Below, piece by piece: positions 53,369 to 64,000 of a stretch of DNA of 64,000 nt. The DNA lies in assembly GCA_030998225.1 (NCBI GenBank), contig JAPYXD010000715.1:434001-498000 (forward strand). The letters run 5' to 3'. This DNA comes from Diplolepis rosae. Taxonomy: Eukaryota; Arthropoda; Insecta; Hymenoptera; Diplolepididae. The notes beneath the pieces were generated by a model, which saw nothing but the letters and a program-made list of their open reading frames with translations, was not told the DNA's origin and made no database searches. Both the position numbers and the translations under genes were made by a program. Position 1 is the stretch's first letter. Each line of letters starts with the position of its first letter.

Positions 53369-54951
53369 CCTGTACCGAGGGTTACTGCTGAATACGGGTA
53401 CAAAACTAAATAAGCAGTCGCGGACAATGTTCCAGGGATGGTCCCGAAGGAATAACCCCCAAGCCAAGGTGCTAACTACCGTGCCGAGGGCTGCATGGCA
53501 CCAGGGAGTGGTGTCTCACACGGTGTCTCTAGGAAACCAGGCCACCTCCTAGAGTATTGAGGCCTTACCGCTGCATGCGGGGCTCTGCAGGGGCGGACCG
53601 AATACTTCCCTAGCTAATCGTGGGATCAAGATGGAGAATTTGAATTTAAATAAAACGATGTGTGAGGAGGTGTTTGGAGGGGAGTTAGATGTGACGGAGG
53701 AGACGCCGGATCCGTTCGAGACCGATAAGTCCCAGGTACGGCAGTACCGGGACTGGCTTCACGAGCGAGACGAGAAGCAGCTGGAGTTGTTACAGAAGGT
53801 GGAGTCGGCCCTGGAGAGGATGGAGAACTTCTCCAAGACCAAGAAGAATATGCATCTCCCTATTAGGGATGGAATCCAGGAGGCAAAGAAGGAGCTCGGG
53901 GCGCTGCGGTATGACATCGAGGATACCGTCTGCTACCTCGACTCCTTTGAGTACCTGATGAGAGGACTCATGGTACAAAAGATGAAGGAGGTAAGACCGC
54001 CAAAACAAAAGGGAGTCGTGGACGAGGGAAGCCAAACCCTTTCACAACCTGCTGCTAGGTCCACGCCGGACACACGCAAGCGGATCAGAGAGCCGACTGT
54101 GAGTTCGGAGGAGTCTGCGGTGAAGAAACCGGTGGAGAAGAGGCCTAAAGCCTCCAAAACAGAAGAGGAGTGGGTGCAGGTCCCCGTAAATCCCCATAAA
54201 TCCCCATAAATAAAGCTCCAAGGACTTGCTGGTGGAACTGAAATGTCCCACAAAAAGCAGAGGGAGGTTGGACACTGCCTTCAAAGAGGCAGTTGGAACC
54301 AGTGGGACGGTCCGCCATCTCATCCCCCGGATCAAGGTCGAGATCGCTGACCTGGAACCAACCATTATAGCCGGAGACGTCGCGGAAGCTGTGAGAGGCT
54401 TCTTCGAGCAAGAGACGGAGATAGAACTTACGTTCTCCCTAGCGAAGAGACCCTACAGGGGAAACAGGAAGGCGTTTGATCTTTTAGAGGAGGCAAAAGC
54501 CTTGAAACTGCTCAAGGCGGCCCACATCAAAATTCGGTGGGTATCCTGCAGAGTTCGCAGGAAAAAGGAGCTCAACCGGTGTTATCGCTGCCTTGGCTTT
54601 GGCCACATAGCAGCGAACTGTCGTGGGCCAGACCGAAGTAGGTGCTGCTGGAGATGCGGCGAGGAGGGACATACCGTGGGGTATGGAGAAGAGATCTGAA
54701 AGAGCAAGCCCAGGAAAACAGAAGAAGAAGCAAGGAGGAAAGGCTAACATCGCCTTAAGATGGCCCCCACCCTGAAGTAATGCCTAACGGCGGTTCCGGG
54801 GTGGGACTCGACGGCCTAGAGACAGGGAGGGAGTTTTAGTGGGTAGGGCTGCGCGAGCAGCAGAGTCCTACACACCAGGGGGGCACGGAGTTCCCTTGGC
54901 GGTGCAGAAAGCATTTCTCCCTTCCTACAAAAAAAAAAAAACAAAAAAAAA
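53369..54951 (+). mobile_element. R1-clade-like LINE, ORF1 only
   Basis: A GC-rich 5' region (53369-53630, with GGAATAACCCCCAAGCCAAG, TACCGTGCCGAGGGCTGCAT) is typical of R1/LOA-type non-LTR elements. ORF1 follows, then a 3' region and a poly-A tail at about 54929-54951. The reverse transcriptase/endonuclease ORF2 is absent altogether. It is an internally deleted, non-autonomous copy. No clear target duplication was found. Confidence 0.75.
53631..54699 (+). pseudogene. LINE ORF1 (gag-like, CCHC), frameshifted
   Basis: The first frame (53631-54209, 192 residues) has an acidic N-terminus, a coiled-coil stretch (RDEKQLELLQKVESALERME) and a basic tail. It then runs into a 10-bp tandem duplication (AAATCCCCAT at 54188-54197 and 54198-54207) and a stop. 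The second frame (54226-54699) gives the conserved central part (FFEQETEIELTFSLAKRPYR), then a zinc knuckle CYRCLGFGHIAANC and a defective one (CWRCGEEGH without the final Cys). Such proteins bind LINE RNA. The gene is dead. Confidence 0.75.
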
Positions 54952-55074
54952 ATATTACTATATTACTATATTACTATTACTATACTATTACTACTACTAT
55001 TATAGTTATTTTTTTACATTAACAAAGCTTTAACGAGTATTGAAATATAAAGAGAATTGTTTAAGTTGAAACTT
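54952..55074 (-). repeat. TIR-family fragment right of the LINE, with ATT/ACT microsatellite
   Basis: It begins with a TATTACTAT-type microsatellite and matches the reverse complement of about 59030-59150, including CATTAACAAAG and AATACTCGTTAAA-type text on the opposite strand. Confidence 0.65.
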
Positions 55075-55490
55075 TTTGAAATTTATGCAACTGCAGAAAT
55101 AGTGAAATCTCAGGTTCTATGCATTTCTAGTTGACATTTTAATATGCAATATGAAGCTGAAACTTCGCTTTATTTTCCATGCGAAATTACAAATCAGAAA
55201 TGACGTTTAGTTGGGAGCAATTAAGCTTCAAATCGACTCTTTATTTGCAGAAATAGGAGGGGTCATACTTTTTTTCGACCGTCTACTAAGTTAATTTATT
55301 GCTTACGATTGGGAAATTTTGTGTATAATATCGGCAATCTGTTTCATGCTACCAATGTTTGCTTCATCATTTATTCTTTTTGTAAAACACTGTGATGACT
55401 CGATCTGTTTGTTCTCTAGTAACTTTAGGTTTGAAAAATAACTTTATTTCAACTTGTTGCTTTTAAAAAAGTAAAGTTTAAGTAAGTAAA
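55075..55490. repeat. direct repeat Y, first copy
   Basis: It matches 59805-60340 in the same orientation (ATGCAACTGCAGAAATAG, GGAGGGGTCATACTTTTTTT, TTGTGTATAATATC and more). The second copy has an extra block of about 110 bp near 59975-60095. Both are followed by sequence leading to GAATTGAGAGTACGCCGCAC (55499 and 60698). Confidence 0.75.
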
Positions 55491-55524
55491 AGATTTTGAA
55501 TTGAGAGTACGCCGCACGTACGTA

Positions 55525-58500
55525 CACGAAAAAAATTTGTCGCTTAAAAAGTCATAGACTTTGTGTAATACTCGTGGATAGGTTAGGAAGTCGACTAAAT
55601 ATTATGAACCTCTTGATTAAAGAATATGATAGATAATCGCTGAAAATGTAAAACACAAATTCGAAATTTTAAGTGACAATCGTGGAAAATTTAAAACACC
55701 GTGGATTATTATTTTCTCTAAACCAAGCATCGAAAGTCTAAGTGACAGTCTAAGAAAATGTTGTACAGTGTAAAAAGGAGAATATTATTTTCTGTGATAT
55801 GATTCTGCACTTATAGTTAATTATTTTTCACTTTTACATTACATATATAATCCTGACATGAATTAATATTACATTTAACACTGTACATTACAGAAACGTA
55901 ATTTTTATAAACACTTCGCAGCACCCAGAATCAAACGCTCGCATGCACGCACGCATCCTAACCCAACTCTAATCGCACGCCTTAACCCGCATAGCCTATA
56001 CATGTTATGGAGACTTGTGTAAAATATTTGGATCGCATTCAGAGTTTGAAGGCAGAACTAAAATAATAGATAAATTTAAAATTTGACATAATACACTTTA
56101 TTCTACAAAATGTGCAATTAACAAAATTTTAAAAATGCCTTACATTTTCAAAAAGTTTCAACTTGAACAATTTTATTTATATTTCAATACTCGTTAAAAC
56201 TTTGTTAGTGTAAAAAATAACTATAATAGTAATAGTAATAGTAATAGTAATAGTATAGTAATATAGTAATAGTAATATAGTAATATAGTAATAATAATAA
56301 TAATAATAATAGAATTTTAAAAAATATTATAAAAATTATAAAAACTAATTGTTCAATGTACGATTCAATCCAGATTTTTAGAAGACGGCATATAAAATCT
56401 GATGGACGTTAGAATACAATTTACAAAACTACTTGTTTTATCTACTTTTATTTCAAATTATTCGGTGGTCTTTTAAAATCTATGACAAATGAATCCAAAG
56501 ATTATGAAACCTTTCATTACTTCTTATAAAAGATCGGTTAGTGTTTTAAATACTTTTATAATAATAAATACGCGACTTTTTTTCTTCGACCTTGTTTTTT
56601 AAAAATTATTCGACTTTTTTCTACTATTTCCTAAAAGTCATAGAAACCTTAACAGACTTACTCCCATTTTACTTTCTGTCCACGACTCTTCGAATAGTCT
56701 GTTAAATTTGTCGCTTAAAAAGTCATAGACTTTGTGTAATACTCGTGGATAGGTTAGGAAGTCGACTAAATATTATGAACCTCTTGATTGAAGAATATGA
56801 TAGATAATCGCTGAAAATGTAAAACACAAATTCGAAATTTTAAGTGACAATCGTGGAAAATTTAAAACACCGTGGGTTATTATTTTCTGTGATATGATCC
56901 TGCACTTATAGTTAATTATTTTTCACTTTTACGCAATTTTTTATAAACATATCGCAGCACCGAGAATCGAACGCTCGCACGCACGCACGCATCCTAACCC
57001 AATTCTACACGGAAAAAATTTGTCGCTTAAAAAGTCATCGACTTTGTATAATACTCGTGGATAGGTTAGAAAGTCGACTAAACATTATGAGCCTCCTTAT
57101 TGAAGAATATGATAGATAGTCGCTGAAAATGTAAAACGTAAATTCGAAAGTTTAAGTGACAGTCGCGGAAAATTTAAAACACCGTTGGTTGGGTTCCATT
57201 GTCTCTAAACCAGGCATCGAAAGTCTAAGTGACAGTCGAAGAAAATTTTGAACAGTGTAAAAAGGAAAATATTATTTTCTGTGATATGATCCTGCACTTA
57301 TATAGTTAATTATTTTTCACTTTTACATTACCTATATAATCCTAATATGAACTTACCATTATATTTAACACTGCACATTACAGAAACGCAATTTTTTATA
57401 AACACTTCGCAGCACCGAGAATCGAACGCTCGCACGCACGCACGCATCCTAACCTAATTCTAATCGCACGCCTTAACCCGCATATCCGTTACATGTCATG
57501 GAGACTTGTGTAAAATATTTGGATCACATTCAGAGTTTGAAGGCAAATCTAAAATAATAAATAAATTTCAAATTTGACGTAATACACTTTATCAAGGTAA
57601 ACATATACTTACTCGGAACTAATTCTTCAATGTACGCTTCAATCCAGATTCAAACGAAACCAAACGACACGTAATCTCAAAATCTAACCAAAATTATTAC
57701 AAAAACATAAAGCTGAGCTGCATTGTCTGCTGTGCGATGCTACGAATTACGTTTCTGCGCATCGCTTTTTGCGACTGTCGAAGAAATTTTAGAAGACGGC
57801 ATATAAAATCTGATGGACTTTAGAATACAATTTACAAAACTATTTGTTTGAATTACTTTCATTTCAAATTATTCTTTAGTCTTTTAAAATCTATGACAAA
57901 TGAATCCAAAGATTATGAAACTTTTCATTACTTTTTAGAAAAGATCAGTTAGTGTTTAAAATACTTTTATAATAGTAAATACGCGACTTTTTAATTCGAC
58001 CTGGTTTTCTAAATTTTAGTCGACTTTTTTCTACTATTTCCTAAAAGTATTTTAAACCTTAAAAGACTTTCTCCGATTTTACTTTCTGTCCACGACTCTT
58101 CGAATAGTCTGTTAAATTTTAAGCGACAAATTTTTCCGTGTAATCGCACGCCTTTACCCGCATAGCCGATACATGTCGTGGAGACTTGTGTAAAATATTT
58201 GGATCACACTCAGAGTTTGAAGGCAAAAACTAAAATAATAGATAAATTTCAAATTTGACGTAATACACTTTATCAAGGTAAACATATACTTACTCGGAAC
58301 TAATTCTTCAATGTACGCTTCAATCCAGATTCAAACGAAACCAAACGACACGTAATCTCAAAATCTAACCAAAATTATTACAAAAACATAAAGCTGAGCT
58401 GCATTGTCTGCTGTGCGATGCTACGAATTACGTTTCTGCGCATCGCTTTTTGCGACTGTCGAAGAAATTTTAGAAGACGGCATATAAAATCTGATGGACT

Positions 58501-59701
58501 TTAGAATACAATTTACAAAACTATTTGTTTGAATTACTTTCATTTCAAATTATTCTTTAGTCTTTTAAAATCTATGACAAATGAATCCAAAGATTATGAA
58601 ACTTTTCATTACTTTTTAGAAAAGATCAGTTAGTGTTTAAAATACTTTTATAATAGTAAATACGCGACTTTTTTTCTTCGACCTGGTTTTCTAAAAGTTA
58701 GTCGACTTTTTTCTACTATTTCCTAAAAGTCATTGAAACCTTACAAGACTTTCTCCGATTTTACTTTCTGTCCACGACTCTTCGAATAGTCTGTTAAATT
58801 TTAAGCGACAAATTTTTTCCGTGTAATCGCACGCCTTTACCCGCATAGCCGATACATGTCGTGGAGACTTGTGTAAAATATTTGGATCACATTCAGAGTT
58901 TGAAGGCAAAACTAAAATAATAGATAAATTTAAAATTTGACATAATACACTTTATTCTGAAAAATGTGCAATTAACAAAATTTTAAAAATGCCTTACATT
59001 TTCAAAAAGTTTCAACTTAAACAATTCTATTTATATTTCAATACTCGTTAAAACTTTGTTAATGTAAAAAAATAACTATAATAGTAATAGTAATAGTATA
59101 GTAATAGTAATATTAATATCGTAATAATAATAATATTAATAATAGAATTTTAAAACATATTATAAAAATTATAAAAACAAATTCTTCAATGTACGCCTCA
59201 ATCTAGATTCAAACGAAACCAAACGACACGTAATTTCAAAATCTAACCAAAATTATTACAGAAACAAAAAGCCGAGCTGCATTGTCTGCTGCGCAATGCT
59301 ACGAATTACGTTTCTGCGCATCGCTTTTTGCGACTGTCGAAGAAATTTTAGAAGACGGCATATAAAATCTGATGGACTTTAGAATACAATTTACAAAACT
59401 ATTTGTTTGAATTACTTTCATTTCAAATTATTCGATAGTCTTTTAAAATCTATGACAAATGAATCCAAAGATTATGAAACTTTTCATTACTTCTTAGAAA
59501 AGATCAGTTAGTGTTTAAAATACTTTTATAATAGTAAATACGCGACTTTTTTTCTTCCACCTGGTTTTCTAAAAGTTATTCGAATTTCTTCTACTATTTC
59601 CTAAAAGTCAATGAAACCTTAACAGACTTTATCCGATTTTATTTTCAGTCCACGACTCTTCAAATAGTCTGTTAGATTTTAAGCTACAAATTTTTTCCGT
59701 G
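55525..59701. mobile_element. nested copies of a TIR transposon family (TA target)
   Basis: The family has ends CACGGAAAAAATTTGTCGCT and the inverted GCGACAAATTTTTTCCGTG, next to TA. Left ends lie at 55525, about 56703 (tip lost) and 57008. Right ends lie at 58140, 58823 and 59701. Units of about 1.1 kb share all their internal text, including CATCCTAACC followed by ATCGCACGCC, and a TAGTAA microsatellite near 56220 and 59075. No transposase is encoded. Confidence 0.7.
57008..58140. mobile_element. complete inner copy of the TIR family
   Basis: 1,133 bp between TA 57006-57007 and TA 58141-58142. The flanks join to CTAACCCAATTC/TA/ATCGCACGCC, which occurs uninterrupted in other copies (55973 and 57464). 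The element has therefore inserted into a member of its own family. Confidence 0.8.
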
Positions 59702-59804
59702 TACTTGCTTTTGGGATCGACTTCGAGCTGGCTGACAGAAATTATTGTTGGACCAATTTGTCTCATATCTGAGACGCAGAAATTTTAATTTCTTGCAGGT
59801 TAGA

Positions 59805-60340
59805 CGAATTTATGCAACTGCAGAAATAGCAAAATCTCAGATTCTATGCATTTCTAGTTGACATTTTAATATGCAATATGAAGCTGAAACTTCGCTTTAT
59901 TATCCATGCGAAATTACGAATTAGAAATGACCTTTAGTTTGGAGCAATTGAGCGTTTAAATCGACTCTTATTTGCAGAAAATTTTATGTTTTTCTTCTGC
60001 GTAAAAAACCGACTTCCCATTCAACGCGAGCTTTCTTATACGATTCATTCGCTTTGAGAAGGTTTTCTGTATCAATTAGAGGTTTAAAAGTTCAAAAATA
60101 GGAGGGGTCATACTTTTTTTCGACCGTCTACTAAGTCAATTTATTGTTTACGATTGGGAAATTTTGTGTATAATATCAGCAATCTGTTTTATGCTACCAA
60201 TGTTTGCTTCATCATTTATTCTTTTTGTAAAACACTTTGATGACTCGATCTGTTTGTTCTCTAGTAACTTTAAGTTTTAAAAGTTACTTCTTTTGAAAAA
60301 TAACTTTATTTCAACTTGTTGCTTTTAAAAAAGTAACGTA
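59805..60340. repeat. direct repeat Y, second copy
   Basis: Partner of 55075-55490. Together they bracket the nested TIR cluster. Confidence 0.75.
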
Positions 60341-61522
60341 ACTCACCCAGAAATGCATATAAATAAAGTATGATGTAAAGTCATACTTTCTGCATGAAAA
60401 GAACGCATTTTTTTAAAAATATTTATGACAAATTTGTGCAGTCATTCTAAATCATTGCTCATAAAAGATTAATTAGAACATACTCAGTATTCATAATTTT
60501 TTATTCTGTTACTTCCCCAAAACAGTATGTTTGATTCGAATACAATAATTCAGATTACTTTTTTATTAAATTTACAGCCACTTTATGAGCATTCCACAAT
60601 TCGCGTTCTCATATGTGACATTACACTCGTATGATGTGTTTCGCGAAAAAACTCTATGATGTTCAATCTCATGGCTTAATTAAGGAAAAGATCGATTTTG
60701 AATTGAGAGTACGCCGCACGTACGGTTTATTGCCTCTATTGTCACACTGATAGAAATGGTTCGGGAGTTTTAGCCATTCGGTTGTAGGTTGGGAATTTAT
60801 AATTGTATTTATAAAATAATATGTCTCTCTGAACAACGCAGGATGTTAAATACGGAAATCAAAATATTGTAAGTGAAACTGGTTGAATCAGAAACATAAT
60901 ATGGGAAGGCGAACAATACATTTTTCCATAGCAACCAATAATATGGTTGATTCGTTCATATTTATTCAGTTATATTCGGATGGTTAAAATACAAATCTCA
61001 TATTGCTGTATCTATGCCAGCAATAAGGTAAGATTAAATTAATCATAAATATCGTTGTAACAGCCATTCCTTTCTATCAGTGCATGACCAACTACCTGCT
61101 TTTGGGTTCGAGTTCGAGCTGGCCGACAAAAATTTGGGACCATTCGACTTATAGCATATATGCAATCTTTGCGGATTTCGCACATCACTGAAAGAAATGC
61201 TTGGGATTTATCAGCCATATGAATATAGCTGATTGTTTTGAAGTATTTAAACAAAATATATTTAACAGTTAACCAAAAATATTGCTGCAATAGTAATTCA
61301 TATGTTTGGAATACACATACAGGCTGAACTAATACAAGCAAACCTTGGTTTTCGGTAAATCTCCAATATAATGTAGGTCAAGGAACCACAATTATGTCTG
61401 TATCGTCGAATTTTGTTTTTCAGTGATGTAGGTTTAAAATATGAGAAGAGTTTTTTTCGAAAATTTTTCCTTAACCTCGAAGTCATAAAATTTTCGTCTG
61501 TTCTAAGGGTTCTATGCATGTA
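60341..61522. other. unassigned AT-rich interval
   Basis: ORFs of 78-100 residues on the minus strand show no domain. A phrase near 61095 (TGCTTTTGGGTTCGAGTTCG) resembles 59705, a further diverged repeat. Nothing else is recognised. Confidence 0.45.
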
Positions 61523-62430
61523 AATTGAGCCCACAGGAAAAAGAACTCGCCGAGAGCTCGAAAAAGGGGAAAAGTATTGTCCACTTTCTAAAATTGAAGT
61601 AAAAAAAAAAGTTGTAAAAACTCAAAATAAAAAAATATAAGCTGATAGACCTCGTCAAAGTACAACTTTTATTCCTCAAATATTTTTTAGTCCAACATGA
61701 TTATTACGAATAAATAAATGTAAAAGGTATTCTTTGAAAAACCTAAAATCAATGTTTCAAAAAACATAAATTGCGATTTCTCGGTAAGTACTGCACGCAA
61801 TGGATTAAATTTTGCGTATTTTTATTCATTATTCATTGCTGATGCCGAATTGCTTTCGCGCGCTTTTTATTAACCACCCTCTCAATTCTTTATTTTTAAT
61901 ACGAATAATTTGAAATTTCCCGAAAAACTTCCTCAAATACAAATAAATAACTTTGCCACTTCATATTTTTCGAAACATAAAATTTATTCGTCACTTTTTC
62001 ACTCCGAATTGAGAAAAACAATGAATTGACAGGTACTGATCTGTTATTAAATATTATTAAATGTTGATAGTATTTATTGTTTTTAAATTACTATTCGGCA
62101 TCAGCAATGAATACTGAATCAAAATACGCAAAATTTAATCCATTGCGTGCAGTACTTACCGAGAAATCGCAATTTATGTTTTTTGAAACATTGAATTTAG
62201 GTTTTTCAAAAAATACCTTTTATATTTTTTTTTCATTATAATCATGTTGGACTAAAAAAAATTTGAGGAATAAAATTTGTTATTTTGACAAGCTCTATTA
62301 GCTCATATTTTTTTATTTTGAGTTTTCACAACTTTTTTTTTTACTTCAATTTTAGAAAGTGGACAATACTTTTCCCCTTTTTCGAGCGCTCGGCGAGTTC
62401 TTCTCATGTTCTTTTTCCCGTGGGCTCAAT
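61523..62430. repeat. foldback repeat
   Basis: Arms 61523-61860 and 62092-62430 are inverted copies at high similarity (ATTGAGCCCAC, AAGTATTGTCCACTTTCTAA, ACATAAATTGCGATTTCTCG, CGCAATGGATTAAATTTTGC) around an AT-rich spacer of about 230 bp. No coding capacity. Confidence 0.85.
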
Positions 62431-62819
62431 TTCATCCCGAACTGAGGTATAAAAGTCCTTCGGTTTATAGAGGTATTGTTTATTGCTTCTATTGTCTTCT
62501 TCCGTTACCTGATCTAGGGATAAATTTCCGTCACGTATGAGAATTTCTTCTTATATTTCGTCTTAGAATTCGCCAAAAGTTTGAATTTCTGTGGAAAATG
62601 ATTATTTATTGAAAGATAAAAGTGGGTTATTGAAATTCCACAATAATTTACATTCAGAAATATCTTTCAAACTTTTGAACAAGATTATTACTATCAGACT
62701 TATCATTAATTTCTATAAATATCTAAAGTTGAATTTTTTTGCGACATCAATTTATGGATTTGACATATTGCTTTCGACTTATACTTGTTTAACTCGGAAT
62801 TTCAACTGCTTTCGTCTTA
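62431..62819. other. unassigned AT-rich interval
   Basis: An 80-residue ORF at 62591-62833 has low-complexity hydrophobic composition and no recognisable domain. I see nothing else. Confidence 0.4.
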
Positions 62820-63370
62820 GAGTCTTCTTCTAAAAATTATTTATGTTCTGCAAAACGATTATTCTGTAATTGCCATTTAAAAATTTAAGTTGTTTTTGTA
62901 AAAAATTTGAATGTAATAAATTTGTTATTGAACATGACAACTATTTCTCGTCATACATTTTTCCAAATCATCTGTATAAAAAATAATAAAAATTGTAATT
63001 TTCTTACTATATACAGAATTTATTTTATACAAACATTAGTTATAATTGTCTAATAATATCGTTTTAAGCTTTAATTTAGATTCATATTTATATCACATTT
63101 TTTATAAAATTTAATCATTTTTAATACAATATCGAACCTCAAATTTTAATAAACGCTAACATGTTGTCGGATAAATTAAATTCAGAGTTCATAAATTATA
63201 ATTTTCGTGCTTTTATTACAGTATTCCCTATTATTTTAAAAACAATTTTTTATGAAATATTATAATATAATTAACTTTATTCATTCGGCTAGTTGAAAAA
63301 TTTTATGATATGTTACCGCAGTGGATAAAGTAAAGTATTTTTATTAATGGCTTTCCGTCAAATGTCATTA
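62820..63370. repeat. inverted repeat X, right copy
   Basis: Partner of 50420-51300. It lacks the hairpin MITE and thereby defines its insertion site. Confidence 0.7.
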
Positions 63371-63399
63371 ATTTTATTATTTAATACATTTATATGACA

Positions 63400-63657
63400 A
63401 AATTACATTTTCCAATCTCTAATTATATTGTCAAATTTTGCTCACCAAAAGCTCGGGAGTTGCGCTTGAAGTCGCTTTTAGCAGAGTTCAAGTGCAGTCA
63501 TTATATTTTTGAAATTTTTAGCGTTAATGAATAAAATTATTGCATGTATCCATTACCGTTTAACGCTAAATTCAACTTAGAATGAGAATACAAAGAACTT
63601 AAATATTTATGTTGTCCCTTTCATGAGTTATATTGTGCAGCCGGTTCGCTATAGGGT
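63400..63657. repeat. outer inverted repeat A, right copy
   Basis: Partner of 12894-13200, about 50 kb away. The final 343 bases of the window (63658-64000) are unassigned. Confidence 0.65.
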
Positions 63658-64000
63658 ATGACTATTGTGTCACTTACGAAATTCTAACCTGTGTGTTACT
63701 AATTCTATAGCATATTGATTTTAATCCATGATATACGTGCTTTTGGAAAGAAATGCTTTTGATTCAATAGAATTTTTTTCTCAATGTAGCAGACAATTCA
63801 TATTTTTCATGGGAGTTCAGCGCTTTTAATTGAGTCCCATTAATTCATTTCACACCTAATAAATGATTTTTAGAGTATTAGAAGAGTAATACAATTATTA
63901 TTCTAAAAATTTTTATCGAGGGAGGCTCAAGGTGTTACGAATAATTATCAGCAATGGGACAATTTGATATCACTCCCTAAGTTGCGATATGCTTGGGTAG

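Noticed and set aside
53790..54411. Minus-strand ORFs opposite LINE ORF1
   Set aside because: Shadows of the GC-rich plus-strand ORF1, which has the zinc knuckle.
61039..61534. Two minus-strand ORFs of 78 and 100 residues
   Set aside because: AT-rich context, no domain and no start context. Treated as chance.

Overview
The window looks like arthropod, most likely insect, repeat-rich DNA. It is AT-rich and holds almost nothing but transposable elements: a copia element primed by half an initiator tRNA-Met, mariner, piggyBac, P-like and Tc1-type remnants, an R1/LINE-type ORF1, and an LTR retroelement with a baculovirus-F-like envelope, a type typical of insects. I found no intact host gene. 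The order of insect cannot be read from the sequence.

Layout. 1-9.2 kb: a decayed Ty3/gypsy element (RT fragment at 1.1 kb, RNase H at 6.9 kb, integrase C-terminus at 8.5 kb) is split by a mariner remnant, which holds a palindromic MITE, which in turn holds a Copia element (1862-6438) with matching LTRs and a 5-bp target duplication but six in-frame stops. 9.4-10.6 kb: piggyBac transposase remnant. 10.7-12.9 kb: mostly unassigned. 13.3-50.1 kb: a giant foldback (palindrome) centred near 24,655. Its core is about 13 kb of a satellite-like array of about 46-48 bp monomers in head-to-head orientation, with outer arms that are near-identical inverted copies. Two later insertions interrupt the arms: a P-superfamily element with a broken THAP-domain gene (13568-16181, itself holding a Tc1-type foldback MITE) and a 16.4-kb LTR retroelement on the minus strand (33184-49586). 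50-64 kb: nested foldbacks, a long hairpin MITE, an ORF1-only LINE and a TIR family inserted into itself.

The most interesting object is the retroelement at 33184-49586. Read 5' to 3' on the minus strand it has: LTR, tRNA-Gly primer site, gag with two zinc knuckles and an Asn-rich linker, protease, RT, RNase H, a linker with two AT-hooks and acidic repeats, integrase with a GPY/F module, and then an unusual 3' half. That half holds a CARD-like ORF, a chuvirus-like (jingchuviral class III type) glycoprotein, an ORF with two double-stranded RNA binding domains, a second ORF with a third such domain, a CCHC knuckle ORF, a second envelope of baculovirus F/errantivirus type, and two paralogous Cys-rich ORFs. 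Splice-acceptor-like sequence stands just upstream of most of these ORFs. I infer a complex endogenous retrovirus with two envelope types and possible anti-apoptotic and anti-RNAi accessory proteins. Pol is broken by several one-base changes, some clearly in homopolymer runs, whereas the envelopes, the CARD-like ORF and both dsRBD ORFs are open. The LTRs differ at about 3 of about 762 positions, so the insertion is young.

All family assignments come from motifs read by eye. No database search was possible.
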